DNA of 64,000 nt from Diadema setosum (lineage: Eukaryota > Echinodermata > Echinoidea > Diadematoida > Diadematidae): positions 37,153,020 through 37,217,019 of the forward strand of contig NC_092701.1 of the NCBI RefSeq assembly GCF_964275005.1, given 5' to 3'. Below, piece after piece: positions 12,200 through 23,254 of the stretch. The notes under the pieces are model-generated. The model was not told the DNA's origin. It made no database searches and saw nothing but the letters and a program-made list of their open reading frames with translations. The translations under genes were made by a program, and so were the position numbers. The first letter of the stretch is position 1. Each line of letters opens with the position of its first letter.

Positions 12200-15100
12200 A
12201 TGATAATAATAATTACAACAATAAGAAGAATATTAACAATGATGATTACCATGGTCTTTATCCATGGTAGCCTCCTCAGTGTTGATACTGCTAAGGTTGA
12301 CTTTATTCAACTATCTGAACTTTTGTTGCAATGCCATCCGTGTCAAGGATTGAAGTGAAAGTTATGAGTGTTTGTTTGTTTGTTTGTTTGTTTACTGGCT
12401 TGTATGTCTGTTACCGAACAATTCTGCAAGGTCTGCGCAGGCCTACATCAGAATAACTTGTTATTCGTAATAAATACGCTATCCTATGCCTAGTATACAT
12501 TATCATTGATTCTGCTGGTGTGAACTCAATACTTCTTCAATATGAACAAGAACGGTTGAAGAGAATGCTGGTCTACCTGACTTTTGTGATTCTTGTAAAT
12601 TTGCTGTAGAGTTCGGGCCACTGCCTGGTTGGTGTCTTTGAGGGAGACCGTGGACCGTGAAAAAGACTGGCTGTTCACATCCATGTACATGTGAGCAACG
12701 CCCTCTTTGATGAGCGGGTCGCTGTTCTTTGGGTCAATGGGTACAAATTGTAGCTTGTAGACAATAAACCTGATGTTTCAAAGAGGAGCAGTTTGAGAAT
12801 ATACTGTTCTCTTCATCTCCTACTTCCTCCATGGCCTTCCCAATCTTTCTCTTTCAGTACACCAGAAATCCTTGTAAATTACTATCAACCTACCATTGCT
12901 AGATATCCATTGTTATATTCCACATACCAAGAATCTTGCTATAGGATTGGTCAAGAGCTGATCACGTGATAAAGCGTAGTTTTGCTCATCACATCACCTA
13001 AGAAGAAAAGTTCGTTACACTCTATGATGATAGTCATTTTAGTTCGCTGATCTCTTAGTCCACACAGTCCTAACGCGTGATAACTTATAATTTTGAGTAC
13101 GTGCGAAATGAAAGTGCGTTGCACTATGGTCTATCATTTGACATGGGTCAAGTCCCCCCCCCCCCCCTTTTCCGTCTTGTTCCCAACAGTAAGAATGATT
13201 TCAGATGTGGAATTAAACAGGAATATAGATGTGGAATATAAAGCAAGTAGTCAACTTTTGATTTCAGGCAATGAAACAAAATATCACTTCCTCGGCGATC
13301 TGAATGTGTACGCTATCTTTCCTCAGCTGCGCTTCGGAAAGATGAGCTACATCCAGATCGCCTCGGAAGTGATAGTTTGTCCCATCACCTTCACCAACGT
13401 TGATTATTTGCTTAAGTTTTGGTTAAGAGGACGGGCGAAGTCATGTAAACAGCTGCCAAAGCTGTGTGTTTATGGAATGGAATGGAATGGTTTATTGATC
13501 AAACTTCGCAGCCGAACGGCTGAATTGTGTCTGATTTACATCGATAAAAATACAGTTAGACAAAATAATTTACATATACAAAACACGAACAAAATACAAT
13601 CATTACGACAACAACAAAACAAATCATCAGTACATCAGTAGTGGAAATACATTCAGTATATAAATTATATTGCAACAGAAACAGAGTTGAGTGGGGGAAA
13701 AACCGTTTTACATATATATGTATCTTATATCCTCCATTAGTGACGTATCACAACCCTTTAAGCTAATAAAAAGGGTATAGAAGAATAAGGGAGGAGGCGT
13801 GGAATGAGGAATGTCGAGAGATAGAGAATGCTATATGAAGTGTAAGGCTGAACAGAGTGAGGGGGGAGAGAGGAGAAAAATAAAACAAAGGCTGGGGGAA
13901 AAAAGGGAGGCACAAAGCGAGAGCAGGAGAAATGTGAGGATAAAGGAGAAGAAGAAGGGGAGTGAGTAGACGGGAAAAGGAAGGAAAGAAAGGGAAAGAA
14001 GCTGTATACATCTGGATAAATATAAAAAACAGACAATTCAAACGTAATGAACATACAGATGTAAGCACATTATTGCACTTCAGTTGAAGGACAAATACTA
14101 ACATAAACATATCCTTCTGCATATAAATACTTCAAATTATTCAATCTTCGTACCAGTTCTTTGATTGTCAAAATATATACAGAAATAAATACACTCAGCA
14201 AGTCTGAACATTATTATGCAACAACAGTAATGATAATATAATTCCAACATTAAATAGTTGAGTCTTGACCTTTCACCAAATCTTTACACCATACATGCGT
14301 GTATTAAAATTTCAGAAACATAACTTGCTTCCTTTCTATTCTCTTAACAGTTAACCTTTAGACTCCGACCCCAAGACACAATCCCCCCCCAAAAAAAAAA
14401 ATGTCTGATATTTAATACACGTGTGTAAACGCACTGTGTTTCATGAAAATCATACGCTATACCTTCAGACGGAGTAAACATGGGTTGTGTAGTAAATCAC
14501 GAGACGTTACGAATTTCAGATATACAAAAACAAAATGTAAATAATATATACGCAAGAAATTGCGACTTTAAAACTCGGCATACAATGTGCATTAATGCAC
14601 ATACCTGTACATTACCATTTGTTCATTAGGTCCACTAGGAATGGTATGGGGCTTTTCTTGTACCTATTCGTTCTACATCTGACACCAGTAAATGGGACGA
14701 CTCTCCTCAGGGAACCAGTGTATGGGTTTTGTCTAGGAGCGGGCAGCCATTCTCGAAAATGGGGTGATTTTAACAATGATTTTGCGAACTGACTGCATAA
14801 ATCCGTTCTTCTTTCATAGAGGGATTGGAGATTGGTTATTTGCAAGGCATTATCATATGTCTCATATAAATGTCCAAGAACAACTCTGAGGGCTCTTTTT
14901 TTAATCCTTTCTAGCTGGTTTCGTTGTTTGGTAGTAAGGCCGGGGTGCCAAACTGGACAGGCATACTCAACCACAGGTCGAACATACCTCTTGTAAACTG
15001 TGAGGAGGTCTTTCCATCTAAGTTTGAATTGTTTGAGTGACCTGAGCATGTACAATCTTCTGTTGGCTTGGGCGAGCATATTATTCACCTGGTCATCCCA

Positions 15101-18100
15101 TTTTAGATCTGACCGCAATAGTATACCAAGAACCTTCACTGCTTGAACCTCTAAAAGAGTTTCTACGCCTAGTTGTATCGTACACAAAGGCAGCTGAGTT
15201 CGGCCAAAATCAATCCTCATCACGTTGCATTTACTTACATTTAACTTCATATTGTTAGCCATGCACCATATGTGGAGATCGTCTAGTGAACCTTGGATTG
15301 TGCATTGTGCACCGCATAGGATAAGCTAATACCCCGTTCCCACTACCGATCAGATCAACCCGATCAAGCGAGATCAATCCCGATCACCTATTTATTTGGT
15401 GCGTTCCCGCTGCCGATCAGATCAACTCGATCAATCCCGATCAAGCTTTTTTAGCCTGGTCGGGCTCGCTCGGCATTGGCACTCGGGGTCGATCTACCTT
15501 GATCGGCATCGCTCCTGCTTCCTTCACGATAATTTTGGACATGTCCAAAATATTCGAGTAGGAAGCCCGAACACCAACAGCTCGGGTAGTGATCGAGAAG
15601 AGATCGAGCTGATCGGGAATCGGTCGTATAGAAATCTAGTGAGGTCGGGACGGATTTTTCCCCGAGCTCAGTTCCCGATCATCTCGAGTTATACTCGAAT
15701 GCTACACGATTGATTTCAGATCATCTCGATCCAGGATTCAGCAGTTTCATGAATAACTCGACCGCTACACGACCGATACAGGACTGCTATCGATTGATAC
15801 TCGACTAAACTCGATCATGCTTCGACCGGCACTCGATCAAATACCGAGCACTTTTTGACAGTGGTTGCAGCAGGTGCAGACGTACTTTCTTAGCACTCAT
15901 CTATTGTTCAGGTATTAAGAAAAAATATATGCAGTCCTTGGTCACATTAAAAAGTTAAATGTCGTCAGTATCTTCAGCCACTCCTGGCCCACTGAAGAAA
16001 AGAAAAGGGCCACGAAGAGAGAAAAGACAACAAACCCTAGACAGCAGACATGGCAGAATTAGACTCTCCAGACAAAAATACCGGAAGAAAGAAAGGAAAC
16101 ACAACTGAAACTGAGAAAAATTCGGTATTCTGGCAATATGACTGTAACGTGAAAGGAAATTTTCTAGATTATCTACTTTACTTATAAACTGAGAAATGTT
16201 TCTTGAATTCTTTTGCTAGCTTGTCTGTTTCAAAGTTGAAGTTGGTAACGTTGATATAAAATCTATTTCTTACGCCGACGTGTTAAAACAGTAGTTGTAA
16301 CATAGATTCATAAATGCTCAGTGACTTACTTTACTTTTATTTACGTAGATGTTACACTTTTTCTTCGCTTAATAAGGTTTTTTGTTTTATTGAGAGTTGT
16401 ATGTACATTGCTTGAAGTCCACCTTGATATCGATTGGCTGAGTTGACAAAAAAATAAACAACCAAGATTTTCATCTTGCTAGTGTAAAATGTTATATTGT
16501 TTTATTTTCATAATAATGTACTCTGTTCCACATATCAGCACACTTCATGAGTTTAGAAATTAATGATACATATATTTTCTTTTGCACACTCTTGGGCCTA
16601 TACTTTATCAATGACTACATACATATTTTTCATTCACTTTTTCATTCTTTAGTAATGAGAACAATAATGACAAAGATAACACGACTCATTAGGGTTGTAG
16701 AATAGTCTTTTTTTCCCACTCTATATAATGGTGCATTTATGGGCATATAGGCCTATGTTTCATTGTAAACCAAATTAATTTCAGCCCACCTATATGTAAT
16801 GCACTTACGAAGCGTGGCGGTGTAACACTTTTTTTTTTTAATGAGACATCAAACTTAGATTTGCTATTCTTCACATCCACTGCAAATATCGAATGCATAT
16901 GAACAATGGTGTCCCGGCAGACAGAGTGCTACAAAACTGTCCCTTATTTAAAAAGATATGAGCTACTGAATGAAATCGTTACATTATTCAATAGAAAGAA
17001 CACCTCAAATTTTATTTGACACAATGATAATCAATCTTCGTGCAGGCGCTTTGATCTCCATGAAAATTTGTGATTTACAAAATCTGTAACTTTGGGCACT
17101 GATATACTTGACTGAGCGATAGTGAAGCCGTAAAAACTGATAACGAATGCGTAAAAAATAGCTACTGAAAACGGATAGAATGAATGAATACAACTGAATG
17201 CATTTTTTGTACTTTTTGGGCTCATAAACAGTAGTGATCAGTCTTTGTCATCTTTTTTTCAGGAAAAATGAATACAATCGATACGCCTGCACGAGAATTG
17301 ATGATTGTGGTTTCAAAATAGGAAGTGTTCTTCTATCAACTATAGGTTTTCCCGGCCAATTTCGCACTTTTGTCAGTCCAATTCCTAATTGCTGCATTCA
17401 ATTTAGCAAATGAGATGACATGTTCGGTAGTTCAATTTTATGATCTCTTCATTCAAATTAATTTTACCAGCTCGACATGGTTCGATCTATGTAAGATCTT
17501 GCATCGAACGGGTTGGCAGGTTCGTACAGTGATCGAGTGAAAGAAGAATTGGTTACAGTATTCGTTTGGTTATAAGAGACAACTCAGTATTTATGCTTGA
17601 ATACGGCGTGGCCCATAAGAGTGCTGTAAAACTGACTATTAATTGCAAAAGCGTGAATGAACGAAAGAAATGATTATCTTTGGTATAGGTTTTACCGGCC
17701 AATTTCGCACTTTTGTCAGTCCATTTGATAAAAGGTTCATTCAATTTAGCGAAGATTCCTCATCACTGCACATTCTGTCATTCAAAATTGCAAGTTGTTC
17801 GTTCAATTTAGCATTCCGATCAAATGAGATTTGCACATGTGCCTTTCGAATTCGTAAAACGGGCATTCAAATGGGCACGTGCTCTTCAGTCATTCAAATT
17901 CGCCAGCACTGGCGAAAGGGGTATTTCAGTCATTCAATTTCGCGTATGGGCAGTCAAATTCCTAACATGTTCATTGAAATTAACGTCATGTTATTTCTTT
18001 TCTGAAAACGTGATAACATTTAAGCGCGTATTTCTATGTGACTTATTGTTTCATCCACGCACTTTAAAAGCATCTTTTCTTTTTTTACCATAATCATTTA

Positions 18101-20295
18101 TTATCATATAACTCGTGTTTGCTGTTCTGTAACGCCCCTTTTCTTTCATACACGACATTTTAGGCATACATGTACCAATATACTCTAGTTTAACTTCATC
18201 TTCTTACAGTCATGACGGCACAAGTCAGATACAGACGTATTTCTCAAGGGGACAGAGAAAAAATTATAGGAATATTTGATGATCATAACCTTGACTATCT
18301 ACAACTGGCCGACACACGGAATAAAGCGCTAAACGGCGAGATAAGTTGTGGCCATGCACAAGTTGCACTATCTTCGGACTTGAAGAGTCACTAAGCACAT
18401 TAGAGAAAAAAAATGTTGCCAAAATCTCTGAAATGAGTACGAAGATATGAAATGTAATGACGCTTGGAAAACAATAAATATGTTAAGAAAATAAAGAAAG
18501 AAGCAAACCATAAACATGCGTGCTAAATTGACTTCAAAAGATGTTAAATTGACTGCCAAAAAATGAATTGGAATGAACGAGAGCAGCATGTATATGATCA
18601 CGTGACTATATCATTCTAAACTGAATGAACGAATAACCAAATGGTGCTTGTTTTACGAATTTCAATTGAAAAGTGTTAATTAGAATGAGGCTAAAGGTAA
18701 TTTGAACGCTCCAAAATGAATTTGAATGAAGAGATCATAAGATTGAACTACCGAACATGCCATCTATGGTATATTTTGCTAAATTGAATGCAGCAATTAG
18801 GAATTGGACTGACAAAAGTGCGAAATTGGCCGGAAAAATCTATAGTTGATAGAAGAACACTTCCTATTTTGCAACCACAATCATCAATTCTCGTGCAGGC
18901 AGTTCGATTCTATAGTCATTTTTCCTGAAAAAAAAAAAAGATGACAAAGACTGATCACTACTGTTTGTGAGCCACTCAAAAAGGTACAAAAATGCATTCA
19001 GTTGTATTTATTCATTTTATCCGTTTTCAGTAGCTATTTTTGATTGTCAGTTTTTACGGCTTCACTATCGCTCAGTCAAGTAGGATATCAGTGCCCAAAG
19101 TTACAGATTTTTTTAAATCACAAATTTTCATGGAGATGAAAGCGCCAGCACGAAGATTGATTATCATTGTGTCAAATAAAATTAGAGGTGTTTTTTGTAT
19201 TGAATAATGTAACGATTTCATTCAGTCGCTCATATCTTTTTAAATAAGAGACAGTTTTGTAGCACTCTGTCTGCCGGGACACCATGTATAATATAAAAGG
19301 TTCGTTCATATGCATTCGATATTTGCAGTGGATGTGAAGAATAGCAAATCTAAGTTTGATGGCTCATTGAAATTTAAAAAAAAAAATACACCGCCACGCT
19401 TCGCAAGTACATTACAACGTACATATAGGTGGGCTGAAATTAATTTGGTCTGAAATGAAACATAAGCCTATATGCCCATAAATGCACCATTATATAGAGT
19501 TGAAAAAAAAAATGACTGCTCTACAACCCTAATGAGTCGGGTTATCTTTGTCACTATTGTTCTCATTATTAAAGAATGAAAAATGAATGAAAAATATGTA
19601 TGTATTCATTGATAAAGTATAGGCCCAAGAGTGTGTAAAAGAAAATACATGTATCATAAATTTCTAAATTCATGAAGTGTGCTGATATGTGGAACAGAGT
19701 ACATTATTATGAAAATAAAACAATATAACATTTTACACTAGCAAAAAAAAATGATGAAAGTCTTGGTTGTTTATTTTTGTCAACTCATCCCAGCCAATCG
19801 ATATCAAGGTGGACTTCAAGCAATGTACATACAACTCTCAATAAAAAAAAAAAAACCTTATTAAGCGAAGCAAAAGTGTAACATCTACGTAAAGAAAAGT
19901 AAAGTAAGTCACTGAGCATTTATAAATCTACGTTACAACTACTGTTTTAACACGTCAGCGTAAGAAATAGATGTTATATCAACGTTACCAACTTCAACTT
20001 TGAAACAGACAAGCTAGCAAAAGAATTCAAGAAACATTTCTCAGTTTATAAGTAAAGTAAATATTTTTTTAATCCTTTCACGTTACAGTCATATTGCCAG
20101 AATACCGAATTTTTCTCAGTTTCAGTTGTGTTTCCTTTCTTTCTTCTGGTATTTTTGTCTGGAGAGTCTAATTCTGCCATGTCTGCTGTTTAGGGTTTGT
20201 TGTCTTTTCTCTCTTCGTGGCCCCTTTCTTTTCTTCAGTGGGCTAGGAGTGGCTGAACATACTGACGACATTTAACTTTTAACGTGACCAAGGAC

Positions 20296-20341
<46 letters not shown>

Positions 20342-21335
20342 TGCCTGAACAATAAATGAGTGCTAAGAAAGTACGTCTGGACCTGCTGCAACCACTGTCA
20401 AAAAGTGCTCGGTATTTGATCGAGTGCCGGTCGAAGCATGATCGAGTTTAGTCGAGTATCAGTCGATAGCAGTCCTGTATGTATCTCTTTACCTGGGGCC
20501 ATCTTCCTCGTCAAGCTTAGCTTATGATGATGGTCCCCTGCATTTCATTTTTATCATTTCCTATTGCTTCCTTTCATATATGATATTCGTTCTTGAAAAA
20601 AAAAAATGTATGTAAGATCCAAACGTTACGAATACTAGCTGTGTAAATGACTATGTAAGTATTTTGTGGATTTGTGGATTTGTATTGATTTTGAAATGCA
20701 GAAATAAAAACTGAACTGAACTGAACTGTATCGGTCGTGTAGCGGTCGAGTTATTCATGAAACTGCTGAATCCTGGATCGAGATGATCTGAAATCAATCG
20801 TGTAGCATTCGAGTATAACTCGAGATTATCGGGAACTGAACTCGGGGGAAAAATCCGTCCCGACTACACTAGATTTCTATACGACCGATTCCCGATCAGC
20901 GCGATCTCTTCTCGATCACTACCCGAGCTGTCGGTGTTCGGGCTTCCTACTCGAATATTTTGGACATGTCCAAAATTATCGTGAAGGAAGCAGGAGCGAT
21001 GCCGATCAAGGTAGATCGACCCCGAGCACCAATGCCGAGCGAACCCGACCAGGCTAAAAAAGCTTGATCGGGATTGATCGAGTTGATCTGATCGGCAGCG
21101 GGAACGCACCAGTGACCTTGTAAACACGTCTAATACAGCAAATCTAAGATGAAATACATTGTAATATATTATGGATGTCACACACAAGGGAGAGCCTATA
21201 AAAGGAAATTATCTGAACTCACCAGTCTACCGGGTTACCACCGCGATCCTTGCACGTAATCTTGCCTCCCCATAATGGCAGCCCGGTTGCCAAGACAACC
21301 AACATCACACAAACTGTAGTTTTCCCTGTCATCAT
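8801..21335 (-). CDS. Deoxyribonuclease II, gene C (seven exons, 361 aa)
   Basis: Acid endonuclease of the DNase II family, which cleaves double-stranded DNA in lysosomes or after secretion without metal ions. Exons on the minus strand: 1 at 21223-21335 (or one of four downstream-numbered copies), 2 at 12577-12769, 3 at 11977-12049, 4 at 11472-11633, 5 at 10298-10495, 6 at 9204-9430, 7 at 8801-8920. All introns are GT-AG, the phases match genes A and B, and the coding sum is 1086 bases. The protein starts MMTGKTTVCVM with a hydrophobic signal peptide ending before the first cysteine (KITCKD). Catalytic HxK motifs are GHTKG (His about 124) and DHSKW (His about 302). The six family cysteines are present. 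Exon 2 is three codons longer than in A and B, near its start (KLQFVPIDPKNSD). Intron 1 holds a LINE and a giant palindromic transposon. Start choice: the first of two adjacent ATGs. Confidence 0.85.
9735..9785. repeat. CAT/CGAT-rich low-complexity tract
   Basis: Repeated CATCAT and CGATATCAT within intron 5 of gene C. Trinucleotide-rich tracts occur at similar places in genes A and B. Confidence 0.5.
12159..12200. repeat. (AGT)n microsatellite
   Basis: About 14 AGT/GTA triplets in intron 2 of gene C. Gene B has an (AGT)n tract at the equivalent intron position (45178-45230), so the microsatellite predates the gene duplication. Confidence 0.8.
13240..13410. repeat. Quasi-palindrome (small fold-back element)
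   Basis: The left half TATCACTTCCTCGGCGATCT (13281-13300) returns as reverse complement AGATCGCCTCGGAAGTGATA (about 13353-13372). Similarity continues outward to about 13240 and 13410. The centre is near TCAGCTGCGC. Lies in intron 1 of gene C. The open frames on both strands look alike because of the symmetry. Confidence 0.6.
13471..15326 (-). mobile_element. 5'-truncated LINE with RT C-terminal part
   Basis: On the minus strand an open frame from about 15325 to 14612 encodes the thumb and C-terminal region of a LINE reverse transcriptase: NNMKLNVSKCNVMRIDF, VKVLGILLRSDLKWDDQV, then VEYACPVWHPGLTTKQ and LERIKKRALRVVLG. This block is typical of the L2/CR1/Daphne/Crack part of the non-LTR tree. 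About 1.1 kb of 3' sequence follows, ending in AATAAACCATTCC repeats (13471-13490). The catalytic palm (FADD) and endonuclease are missing through 5' truncation, the usual fate of such copies. It abuts the palindromic transposon on its 5' side. Confidence 0.8.
15333..15390. repeat. Extra diverged copy of transposon end
   Basis: CCGTTCCCACTACCGATCAG then GATCAACCCGATCAAG is a degenerate copy of the terminal sequence that begins again at 15398 (GCGTTCCCGCTGCCGATCAG). The left end of the palindromic transposon is therefore doubled. Confidence 0.6.
17440..18720. repeat. Spacer with dispersed TCATTCAA(A)TT repeats
   Basis: Words such as GTTCATTCAATTTAGC, AGTCATTCAAATTCGCC and AGTCATTCAATTTCGCG recur at intervals of roughly 20-30 bases from about 17730 to 17980, with complementary forms (AAATTGACTGCC, ATGAATTTGAATGAA) on the other side at 18520-18735. 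A block around CCGGCCAATTTCGCAC occurs at about 17350 and 17695 and inverted near 18830. Confidence 0.6.
18212..18394 (+). pseudogene. Transposase N-terminal fragment (helix-turn-helix)
   Basis: A 60-codon frame begins MTAQVRYRRISQGDREKIIG and continues FDDHNLDYLQLADT. From memory this resembles the N-terminal helix-turn-helix region of IS630/Tc1/mariner-type transposases of marine invertebrates. After LADT the resemblance ends, so DNA-binding recognition helix and catalytic domain are missing. An acceptor-like TCTTCTTACAG lies just before the ATG. It sits in the spacer between the long inverted arms and is probably the remnant of the gene that once mobilised the element. Confidence 0.45.
20480..20730 (+). 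mobile_element. Short retroposon 3' end inside transposon arm
   Basis: The left arm of the palindrome reads uninterrupted where the right arm has these 251 bases. The insert ends AAATAAAAACTGAACTGAACTG, and CTGTA occurs at both edges (20475-20479 and 20726-20730), consistent with a short target-site duplication. It is present in all five tandem units, so it predates the amplification and postdates the transposon. Confidence 0.7.
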
Positions 21336-21339
21336 GTAA

Positions 21340-21545
21340 ATATGGAATTCCTTTTCAACACGTCAAACGTTCCCCAGCATGGAATGGGAATGAATCAATT
21401 GGGCTCTTCGGACAAACGTGCTCCCAACCTACTGTATCAGGACACTCTTGCATACGACACGGTCACGGTCAAAGCTCTTTCGACGAATAGGAAAATGACG
21501 GAAGTTCATACCATTATTTAAGCACTGCAACTCACGTGATAAGGT
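21340..21545 (-). promoter_or_regulatory. Gene C promoter, unit 1, with TCACGTGA E-box
   Basis: Upstream of the exon 1 start codon on the minus strand: palindromic E-box TCACGTGA (21532-21539), then TTGCAGTGC, a TATA-like TTAAATAAT (about 21514-21522) and an ETS-like GAACTTCCGTCATT (about 21495-21508). The gene B promoter keeps the same order (48395-48441). The octamer matches the core of the CLEAR/TFEB element found in lysosomal gene promoters. The other four units repeat it at 25484, 29434, 33383 and 37336. Confidence 0.6.
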
Positions 21546-21699
21546 ATCAAGCTTTAAAGACATGTTTTGCTATCGCTAATTGCTTTCTGCACTTACTTCT
21601 TGACCAAACTTTCCTTTCTCCTGATCTCACATAAAACGCCAAAAGGAAAGATCTCGATCTATAAAGCTTTTCAAGTTTTCGAAAGTCACAGTGATATAT

Positions 21700-23060
21700 A
21701 TTCAATTCAATTCAATTCAAAGGTTTTATTTTCACTTCTTTCAACAGAATGTACAAAAAACATAGATTCGACATGCATTTGAAGGAATGATACATACATA
21801 GCAAAGAATAACATTTGTCAATAATCATTACAAAATTAGGCATTTTTCATACAGACATATTTATACATTCTGCGAAAAAAAAAAGTGGAGGTACCCACTC
21901 AAAAGACTATGCTTGTACAACGTGGGCACCTCACAGGAGGAAAAAAAAAGGTGAAAACTTAACTACAAGTGTGCGGGATGAAAAAAAGAAGTGGAAAAGG
22001 GGAAAGGGAAGAAGCAGAAATACAAGTAAAGAGACGAGACAACTAAAAACAAAAAGCCTAGATCAATCGATACATTCAAGATCAAACCAACAGAGACTAT
22101 ATTAGCCATATTAGAAGTGTAGAGCGTTGAAAGCGACGAGAAAATGATATAGGTGGTACAATTGTATGGAATTGCTGATAGCAGAACATATTATCTGCTC
22201 TGTGAAGGCACGTGTAATAATGTACAAGTTTGCAGTAAGAAAAACAGGGGATGCGATGTGGAATTCCGCGAAAGACGCGACCTAACAAGCCTATGAACAG
22301 ATGAAAAATCAATAGCATCCTGGTGCTTACAAAACCTACTTACTGAAAAAGATAAACAAACAAAATTAATTTCTTTCTGTTACATTATAAGACTTAAGGA
22401 GGAATGATTTCAATCTTTTTTTGAATGAAAACAAAGAAGGAGCATTTTTTATGTCTGGACTAAGGGAGTTCCAGAATCTTGGGCCTGTATAAATGAATGT
22501 CTGCTGAGCTAACACAGTTCTAAGCAGGGGCAAGTGAAATTCATTAGACTGTCTTGTTGGGTAACTATGGTATGTCAGGTTACGAGGAAACATAGATCAA
22601 GTATAAACGGAAGACAGTTGTTATTATAACTATACATAAATTGTCCTAAATGAAATAAAAACAAATCTTTAATTTTCAGAATCTTATTTTCAGAAAACAA
22701 AGAAGCTGTATGAGAGCAAGGAGCGGCATTACAAATGATTCAAAGTGCCTTCTTTTGTAACAATAAAACCCTATCTAATAATGTTTGATGCGTGTTTCCC
22801 CATGCCAAAATTCCGTAATTTAAATAAGGTAATATCAAAGACGAGTACAGTATAAATAATGAATGTTGGGGAAGAAACAATTTGAACCTGTTAATGACGC
22901 CTATACTACGTGAAATAATTTTACAAACATAATCTATATGAAATTTCCAAGAAAGTTTAATATCTATTGTGATTCCAAGAAATTTTGTATATGAAACACT
23001 TTCTAAAACAGTATCATCAAAATAAATATCCATATTCAAATTCAAAATAAATATCCATAT
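21700..23060 (-). mobile_element. 5'-truncated CR1/Jockey-like LINE, unit 1
   Basis: Minus-strand frames 22740-23045 (FLGITIDIKLSWKFHI, NYGILAWGNTHQTLL, LLLQKKAL) and 22366-22593 (YHSYPTRQSNEFHLP, IYTGPRFWNSLSPDI) encode the C-terminal part of a LINE reverse transcriptase, in the same family as the copy at 56577-58450. The frames are separated by stops. The 3' end has a TTGAA repeat tail at 21700. It lies about 365 bases upstream of DNase II exon 1. Copies in the other units begin at 25652, 29602, 33551 and 37504. Confidence 0.85.
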
Positions 23061-23254
23061 TATTCAACTTAGATGAGGTAAGAATGATGGGATGGTATCC
23101 CTGCCACCATTTAATCTGTTTCCAGTAGAAAGAGAGTATGACAGTTAAGGTCACAGCATCTTGGATGAAACTACGTTCAGGAAGCTCAAGGACGTCATTT
23201 GTGACTGATCCTCAATATAACAAACCGCTAGTGTCTCACGTATTCTTTCACCCG

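Larger units (their letters stand above)
15398..21110. mobile_element. Giant palindromic DNA transposon (about 2 kb inverted arms)
   Basis: The left arm (15398 to about 17460) is mirrored by the right arm (about 18712 to 21110). The outermost bases are GGTGCGTTCCCGCTGCCG at left and their reverse complement CGGCAGCGGGAACGCACC at right. Arms agree closely base by base over the stretches compared. The outer 450 bases of each arm are packed with ATCGAG/CTCGAT words, as expected for subterminal transposase-binding repeats. The right arm carries a separate 251-base insertion (20480-20730). The spacer (17461-18711) holds a short transposase-like frame and many TCATTCAA(A)TT repeats. No full transposase is present, so the copy is non-autonomous. 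A target-site duplication was not obvious. It sits in intron 1 of gene C. Confidence 0.8.
19301..23254. repeat. Tandem unit 1 of 5 (3954 bp)
   Basis: First unit of a head-to-tail array. Order left to right: outer 1.8 kb of the transposon right arm with (AT)n at 20299-20338 and a 251-base insertion; DNase II exon 1 (21223-21335); promoter with E-box; 5'-truncated LINE (21700-23060); about 190 bases of unique upstream DNA. It carries private differences from units 2-5, for example GTCTGGACC against GTCTGCACC, and an extra ACGTACA-like 7 bases near 19419. Confidence 0.95.

Noticed and set aside
13093-13641. 182-codon plus-strand open frame that looks like a gene with an exon-like core
   Set aside because: The core is a quasi-palindrome with similar readings on both strands, and the frame then runs into a LINE 3' end; no known domain is seen.
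20864-21187. 107-codon frame repeated in all five units
   Set aside because: It lies in the transposon arm's ATCGAG-rich end and reads as low-complexity translation of those repeats; the same words are open by chance on the mirrored arm.
21815-22105. 96-codon lysine-rich frame in the tandem units
   Set aside because: It is the antisense strand of the LINE 3' region.
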